A stretch of 64,000 bases of DNA, from positions 157,246 to 221,245 of the forward strand of contig JAKFEY010000030.1 of assembly GCA_036675475.1 (NCBI GenBank), written 5' to 3'. Positions 59,849 to 64,000 of this stretch are shown here, piece by piece. The DNA comes from JALYRV01 sp036675475. Its GTDB lineage: Bacteria; Acidobacteriota; Vicinamibacteria; Vicinamibacterales; SCN-69-37. Under the pieces are notes generated by a model. The model was not told the origin of the DNA, did no database searches, and saw only the letters and a list, made by a program, of their open reading frames with translations. A program made the position numbers and the translations under genes. Numbering within the stretch: the stretch's first letter is position 1; the number at the start of each line of letters is the position of its first letter.

Positions 59849-59949
59849 GACGGCGAGCGGTCCGTGCGCATCGCTGCAGACACCGTACCGAGCAGTTCAG
59901 GAGTTGGAATCGGAGCTGATCAGAACTGGGTGGGAACGACTGAAAAAAC

Positions 59950-60039
59950 TGGCGGAGAGAGTGGGATTCGAACCCACGGTAGGGTTACCCCTACACACGC
60001 TTTCCAAGCGTGCTCCTTCAACCACTCGGACATCTCTCC
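59950..60039 (-). tRNA. tRNA-Ser (GGA)
   Basis: On the minus strand: acceptor arms GGAGAGA and TCTCTCC, anticodon loop with GGA (CTTGGAAAG), and a long variable arm GTAGGGGTAACCCTAC that marks a class II tRNA. The T-loop is TTCGAAT, then discriminator G and encoded CCA (59950-59952). Fully paired, so functional. Confidence 0.96.
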
Positions 60040-60139
60040 GTGTCTAAGAATCAGCTGCTGCGGGCCAGGGACGTACGGGCGGGCCCGCACCCGGCTGGGC
60101 GCGCCCTGCGTCGAGGCCCGAACGTTCAGTATAGCCCGT

Positions 60140-60767
60140 CGACGCCGTCCGGAATCTCGCACCGGCGAGCGCGCGCGGGCCGGCGGCTGGATCGCGCGGG
60201 CGCACGAGCTGCTCGAGAGCGCCCACCAGGACTGCGTCGAGCACGGCTATCTGCTGCTTCCGGCCGCGCTGCAGCGCGTGATGGCCGGCGACGCCGCCGC
60301 CGGCTACCGGATGTTCTGTCAGGCCGCCGAGATCGCCGATCGTTTCAGCGATCGCGATCTGATCGCGCTCGCGCGGCACAGCCGCGGCCGCACGCTGATC
60401 CGCATGGGCCGGATCCAGGATGGCGTCCGTCTGCTCGACGACGCCATGATCGCCGTCGACGCCGGCGACGTGTCCCCGCTCGTCGTCGGCGACGTGTACT
60501 GCAGCGTCATCGAAGGGTGCCTGGAGGTGTTCGATCTCCGGCGCGCGCACGAGTGGACCGCCGCGCTGACACGCTGGTGTGAGACCCAGCCGGATCTCGT
60601 GCCGTACAGCGGCCAATGCCTCGTGCGCCGCGCCGAGATCCTGCAGCTGCACGGCGCGTGGCCGGAGGCCATCGACGCGGCGCGGCAGGCGTGCGATCGC
60701 CTGCTGCGGCCACCGACGCAGGCCGCGGCGTGCGCGGCGTTCTATCAGTGCGGCGAGCTGCATCGCG
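60140..60767 (+). pseudogene. Fragment of a LuxR-type regulator (TPR-like middle region)
   Basis: This frame carries RAHELLESAHQDCVEHGYLL, GRTLIRMGRIQDGVRLLDDAM, YCSVIEGCLEVFDLRRAHEW and CLVRRAEILQLHGAWPEAI. The pattern matches the TPR-like helical region of LuxR/AAA-type transcriptional regulators. There is no start codon with an RBS, no ATPase domain before it and no LuxR helix-turn-helix after it. The frame continues without a stop into a cytochrome P450 fragment, with the join near 60765. The 5' side abuts tRNA-Ser. Confidence 0.7.
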
Positions 60768-61039
60768 CGAGCTGGGCGACGTCGGCCAATCGCGACGAAC
60801 GCGTGTTTGGCGATCCCGACGCGTACGATCCCGATGCACACGCGGCCGACAACCTGGTATACGGCACCGGCATTCACGTGTGTCCCGGCCGGCCGCTTGC
60901 GACCATGGAGCTCGTGACGGTCGCCGACGTGCTGCTGGCGTCGACGACTGAGATCGCGCTGGATGAGGATGACGCGCCGGAACGCGAAACCTACCCGCTC
61001 GGCGGGTGGCGCCGCGTGCCGGTGCGGCTGCGCGTTTAG
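60768..61039 (+). pseudogene. Fragment of a cytochrome P450 (C-terminal heme-binding end)
   Basis: SWATSANRDERVFGDPDAYD and NLVYGTGIHVCPGRPLATME form the C-terminal heme-ligand region, with Cys in HVCPGRP. The remaining about 90 codons end at a natural stop (GWRRVPVRLRV). The preceding 300 or so residues of a P450 are absent. It is fused in frame to the LuxR-type fragment upstream. Confidence 0.78.
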
Positions 61040-61103
61040 GCGAAGCTGCGTCCTTTCGCGGCGTGCCCCGTCTGTACGGGTGACCCTGGACGAGGAGGCA
61101 CAC

Positions 61104-61217
61104 ATGACAGGCAAGAAGACCGGAACGGCCACGGCGCCGTGTTGCGGCAGCAGCTGCTGCTCTCCCGCGGCGGGCGACCCGAAGCGGCCCGACACGGACG
61201 GCCGGAGCGGGCGCTAA
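61104..61217 (+). CDS. Cys-rich 37-aa protein
   Basis: MTGKKTGTATAPCCGSSCCS... is a tiny protein with a CCGSSCC cluster and a polar tail. GAGGAGG lies about 7 bases before ATG 61104, a strong sign of translation. It is 8 bp upstream of the SigZ-like sigma gene and likely in its operon. Clustered cysteines suggest metal or thiol binding; I do not recognise a family. Confidence 0.6.
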   Translation: MTGKKTGTATAPCCGSSCCSPAAGDPKRPDTDGRSGR

Positions 61218-61225
61218 GACGTAGA

Positions 61226-61840
61226 ATGCGCGGCGTGACGCTCAACACCGAGGGCGTGTGGACCGAACTGCACGCCAACATCCGCGCCTTCGTCGCGCGG
61301 CGGGTGCGCGAGCCCGCCGACGTCGACGACATCGTGCAGCGCGTGTTCCTGCAGGTGCACCGCGGTCTGCCGGCGCTGCGCGACGCGGATCGGATTCACG
61401 CGTGGATCTATCAGATGACGCGCCGCGGCATCGCCGACCACTACCGCGCGCCGTCGCGCCGGAAAGAAGTTCCGGCGGGCGGCGCGGCCAATTTCGATGC
61501 GGAGGTGCTCGCCGGCGTTGATACCGGCGAGCCCGACGCCTCCGCCATGAGCGAACTGAGCGCGTGCCTGCGGCCGTTGATGACCCAACTCGAGACGGGC
61601 GATCGGCAGGCGCTCGAGCTCGTCGAGCTCGAAGGCCTCACGCAGGTTGAAACCGCCTCGCGGCTCGGGCTGTCGGTGTCGGGCATGAAGAGCCGCGTGC
61701 AGCGCGCCCGCCGGCGGTTGCGGGCGGCGCTCGACGACTGCTGCCAGGTGGCGCTCGACGGCCGCGGCGGCGTCGTCAGCTTCGAGCAGCGGGCCGGCGA
61801 ATGCGGCCCATGCGGACCGGGAGATCCCGATGCCACATGA
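61226..61840 (+). CDS. sigZ: SigZ-like ECF sigma factor
   Basis: A 204-aa sigma factor resembling B. subtilis SigZ. Region 2 has ADVDDIVQRVFLQVHRGLPAL (in part) and RIHAWIYQMTRRGIADHYR; region 4 has TQVETASRLGLSVSGMKSRVQRARRRLR. The C-terminal extension has a Cys pair (DDCCQVALDGRGGVVSF) and CGPCG, typical of the SigZ group and suggesting a metal or redox switch. No classical anti-sigma follows; instead come a STAS protein and, on the other strand, a PAS kinase. Start ATG 61226 (GTG 61235 is possible). Confidence 0.86.
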   Translation: MRGVTLNTEGVWTELHANIRAFVARRVREPADVDDIVQRVFLQVHRGLPALRDADRIHAWIYQMTRRGIADHYRAPSRRKEVPAGGAANFDAEVLAGVDTGEPDASAMSELSACLRPLMTQLETGDRQALELVELEGLTQVETASRLGLSVSGMKSRVQRARRRLRAALDDCCQVALDGRGGVVSFEQRAGECGPCGPGDPDAT

Positions 61841-62180
61841 TCGTCACTTCCACCTCTCATCACTGCGCGACCGGCATCGCACCATCCTTCGCGCGTGCGG
61901 GCGCCTGGTCGTCGGCCATGGCGCGTCGAGCGAGCTGTGGGCGTCGTATCTCGATCGCGCGGATGGATCGCAGGTCGATCTCGATCTCGGCTGTGTCACC
62001 GACGCCGACGCGGGCGGCATCGGCGTTGTGGCCGATGCGCTGCGCCTGGCCGCGCAGCGCGGCATCACGGTGTCGGTGATCGCGGCAAGCCAGGTGGTGG
62101 ATACGCTCGTCAGGCTGACGCGGCTCGATCGCGCGGTCGGCGCGTGGCCGCCGCAGACGCGCACGACGTGTCACCGTTAG
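61830..62180 (+). CDS. STAS-domain protein
   Basis: A 116-aa single STAS domain (anti-anti-sigma-like fold). VDLDLGCVTDADAGGIGVVADAL is the central strand-helix with the position normally occupied by the phosphorylated Ser taken by Asp-Ala. ITVSVIAASQVVDTLVRL is the following strand-helix. The 5' end overlaps the sigZ-like gene by 11 bp. With the phospho-Ser site not obvious, it may work by binding alone, or be closer to the MlaB type. The stop region overlaps the convergent kinase gene by 4 bp. Confidence 0.78.
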   Translation: MPHDRHFHLSSLRDRHRTILRACGRLVVGHGASSELWASYLDRADGSQVDLDLGCVTDADAGGIGVVADALRLAAQRGITVSVIAASQVVDTLVRLTRLDRAVGAWPPQTRTTCHR

Positions 62181-63310
62181 TTCGACCGAGGACTGTGGCG
62201 CGGCAGGACGAAACGAAACATGGTCGCGTCGCCTGCCGAGTCGACCTCGAGCGCGCCGCCGTGGGCGCGGGCGATCGCGTTCGCGATGAACAGCCCGAGT
62301 CCGAGGCCGTCTCCGCGGCTGGTGTGCTGGCGGGTCGAACGGAACGGTTCGAATAGAGACGGCAGCTGCTCGGGCGGGATCCCGCCGCGGTTGTGCACCT
62401 CGACGGCGATCTGCCGATCATCCCCGGTCAACCGCATACGCACAGGAGAACCCGGCGTGCCGTGATAGACGGCGTTGGACGCCAGGTTCGAAATGGCCTG
62501 ACCCACGCGGTGCTCGTCCCAGACGCCGGCGGTGTCGGCCTCGCAGTCCAGGGTGATCGGACGATCCGGGGCAACCGTCTCGAGTTCGGCGATGATCTGC
62601 CGGCACACGGCGCCGAGATCGATCGGCCGCGGCTCGATCGGAATGCCCGCGCCCTCACGCTCGCGGGCCAGGTCCAGCAGATCCCCGACGATGTGCAGGA
62701 TGCGGTTCGCGCCGCGTTCCACGATCTCGACGTGCTTCTTCGTGTTGGCGTCGGCCGTGGCGCTTCCCTGAAGGCGGTGCGCCGCAAACAGAATCGTCCC
62801 GAGGGGATTGCGGATGTCGTGGCTGACAATCGTCAGAATCCACCGCTCGAAATCGCGCGCGAGCGCCAGCTGCTGCTGGGTGTGCTCGTCCTGCGTCTCC
62901 TGCGCGCGCCGCCGCTCGTGCACGTCGACGCAGCTGCCGATGAAACCCGCAAAGGCGCCGTCATCGCCGGCGAACGGCACGCCGCGATCGAAGATCCAGC
63001 GATATTCGCCGTCGTGGCGCCGGAGGCGATATTCCATCTCGAACGGCTCGCCGCGGCGGAAATGATCGAGGTACCAGGCAATGCACCGCTCCATGTCGTC
63101 GGGGTGCACGCCCTCGGCCCACCCGTCGCCCATTTCCTGTTCGAGGGTCCGGCCCGTGAACGCCAGCCACGTTTCGTTGAAGTAGTCGCACCGCGCGTCG
63201 ATGCCGGCGCGCCAGATCATGACGGGCGAGTGCTGGACCAGCAGCCGATACTCGGTCGGGGTGAGCCCCGGGGGCATGGCGGGAGTATCGCACAGGCTGT
63301 TTGATACCAT
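62177..63310 (-). CDS. PAS-domain sensor histidine kinase, soluble
   Basis: A 377-aa kinase without membrane segments. A PAS domain (about 12-135, with PVMIWRAGIDARCDYFNETW and GEYRWIFDRGVPF) is followed by HisKA with His in ILTIVSHDIRNPLG and HATPase_c with SNLASNAVYHGTPG and GDGLGLGLFIANAI. Start ATG 63310; MPPGLTPTEYR at 63277 is an alternative. Its start is 8 bp from that of the divergent winged-helix regulator. No response regulator is next to it. Confidence 0.9.
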   Translation of the reverse strand: MVSNSLCDTPAMPPGLTPTEYRLLVQHSPVMIWRAGIDARCDYFNETWLAFTGRTLEQEMGDGWAEGVHPDDMERCIAWYLDHFRRGEPFEMEYRLRRHDGEYRWIFDRGVPFAGDDGAFAGFIGSCVDVHERRRAQETQDEHTQQQLALARDFERWILTIVSHDIRNPLGTILFAAHRLQGSATADANTKKHVEIVERGANRILHIVGDLLDLAREREGAGIPIEPRPIDLGAVCRQIIAELETVAPDRPITLDCEADTAGVWDEHRVGQAISNLASNAVYHGTPGSPVRMRLTGDDRQIAVEVHNRGGIPPEQLPSLFEPFRSTRQHTSRGDGLGLGLFIANAIARAHGGALEVDSAGDATMFRFVLPRHSPRSN

Positions 63311-63318
63311 CGCCGGGC

Positions 63319-64000
63319 GTGCCCGCCTACCGGTTCAGCACTTTCCTCGTCTCGCCGAAACAGCGCGCCCTGCGGCAGGACGGGCGCGAGGTGCCACTCA
63401 TTCCACGCTATTTCGACCTGCTCGTGCTGCTGCTCGAGCGGCGGCACGAAGCCGTCCACCGCCGCGAGATCTTCGACCGCGTCTGGGGCGACGTCATCGT
63501 GTCGGACACGTCGCTCAATCAGGCGGTGCGCACGATTCGGCGCACGCTCGGCGACGACCCGAGGGAGCCGCGCTTCATCCGCACTATCTCGCGCCACGGC
63601 TACCGCTTCGTCTTCCCCGATGTGATCGAGGTTGACGATGAGGCGATGGCGGTGAACGCGGCGGCGCAGCCGGCGGGCGCGGCGAAGAATCCCGCGAGTG
63701 CGGCAGAGGATCTCGCGGGAGTGACGGCGGCGGAGCCCGATGCGTTCGAGCTGCTGCTCGCGCGCATCACGCAACCCGCCGTCACCGACGCCGACGAGGA
63801 AGATCGGCGCGAGGCGGCGGAGCTGCTGCACGCGCTCGGCACGGCCGAGGCGCTGCGGCGCCTCGGAACGCGCGACGGACACACACGCGCGCGCGCGCTG
63901 CTGCGCGACACGCGCTGGGACGCCGCCGGCGCGGGCGACGTGCCTGTGCTGTCGGCGCCCGATCCGGCCGGCGTCGCGCGCGAGGTGATCGCGCTGCGGC
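63319..64000 (+). CDS. Winged-helix (OmpR-type) regulator, C-terminus cut by window edge
   Basis: GTG start at 63319. Residues 1-98 form an OmpR/CadC-type winged helix (LIPRYFDLLVLLLERRHEAV, FDRVWGDVIVSDTSLNQAVR, ISRHGYRFVFP). There is no receiver domain before it, so it resembles CadC/ToxR-like one-component regulators. The following 130 visible residues are Ala-rich and helical (EEDRREAAELLHALG, RLGTRDGHTRARALL) without a membrane segment so far. The rest lies beyond 64000. Confidence 0.82.
   Translation, partial: MPAYRFSTFLVSPKQRALRQDGREVPLIPRYFDLLVLLLERRHEAVHRREIFDRVWGDVIVSDTSLNQAVRTIRRTLGDDPREPRFIRTISRHGYRFVFPDVIEVDDEAMAVNAAAQPAGAAKNPASAAEDLAGVTAAEPDAFELLLARITQPAVTDADEEDRREAAELLHALGTAEALRRLGTRDGHTRARALLRDTRWDAAGAGDVPVLSAPDPAGVAREVIALR

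Noticed and set aside
59864..60139. N-terminal part of the long frame leading into the LuxR/P450 chimera
   Set aside because: It reads through the antisense of tRNA-Ser, so these codons cannot be a real protein start.

Overview
The window is about 64 kb of very GC-rich, densely coding bacterial DNA. It most likely comes from the Acidobacteriota, perhaps a Vicinamibacteria-type member. This is an inference from gene content: several secreted proteins of the 'VWFA-related acidobacterial' type, very large TonB-dependent receptors with an N-terminal carboxypeptidase-regulatory-like domain, Thr-nucleophile sulfatase-fold proteins fused to TPRs, and TPR-tailed polytopic glycosyltransferase-like proteins. 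High GC gives long spurious antisense ORFs almost everywhere; they are left out.

Layout. 1-13.9 kb is mostly housekeeping: serA (cut by the left edge), a lytic transglycosylase, a truncated hemoglobin, an amidase, an MBL-fold/rhodanese protein, an aldo/keto reductase, an MHS-type MFS carrier, beta-carbonic anhydrase, an OmpA-like lipoprotein, an acyl-CoA desaturase, a histidine kinase/response regulator pair, a glucose-dehydrogenase-like enzyme and a SEC-C protein. 13.9-19.9 kb holds two unrecognised secreted proteins, a VapC toxin behind a truncated antitoxin, tRNA-Asn, a PhoD-like phosphatase, a fold-back intergenic element and OsmC. 20-24.5 kb carries two membrane proteins and the conserved block ffs (SRP RNA)-dnaX-ybaB-recR. 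24.5-38.6 kb has two TPR-tailed membrane glycosyltransferase-like genes flanking three tandem TonB-dependent receptor paralogues. Each receptor gene has its own matching promoter (TTGAC[GC]-N17-TAG[TG]AT), a LacI-family-like operator in the 5' leader, and a terminator. 38.7-50 kb alternates five VWFA-related secreted proteins with two sulfatase-fold/TPR proteins. 50-58.8 kb contains a DUF5695-like protein, an alanine:cation symporter, a spermidine-synthase-like methyltransferase, MarC, an ECF sigma/anti-sigma pair, and an FAD oxidoreductase plus methyltransferase. 58.8-61 kb is a decay zone: hairpin-rich spacer, frameshifted sortase, tRNA-Ser, and a chimeric ORF joining a LuxR-type TPR fragment to a cytochrome P450 C-terminus. 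The right end is a signalling cluster: a Cys-rich 37-aa protein, a SigZ-like sigma factor, a STAS protein, a PAS histidine kinase, and a winged-helix regulator cut by the edge.

The most unusual signals are repeats inside genes. Long perfect hairpins lie in frame inside the 24.6-26.6 kb membrane gene, with a half copy in its relative at 38.2 kb, resembling the palindromic elements known from Rickettsia ORFs. Heptanucleotide-periodic tracts occur between genes and also in the dnaX linker, close to where tau and gamma forms separate in other bacteria. As an inference, the 24.5-50 kb block reads as a cell-envelope/surface module: regulated outer-membrane uptake, surface-polymer transferases, and secreted VWA-like proteins.
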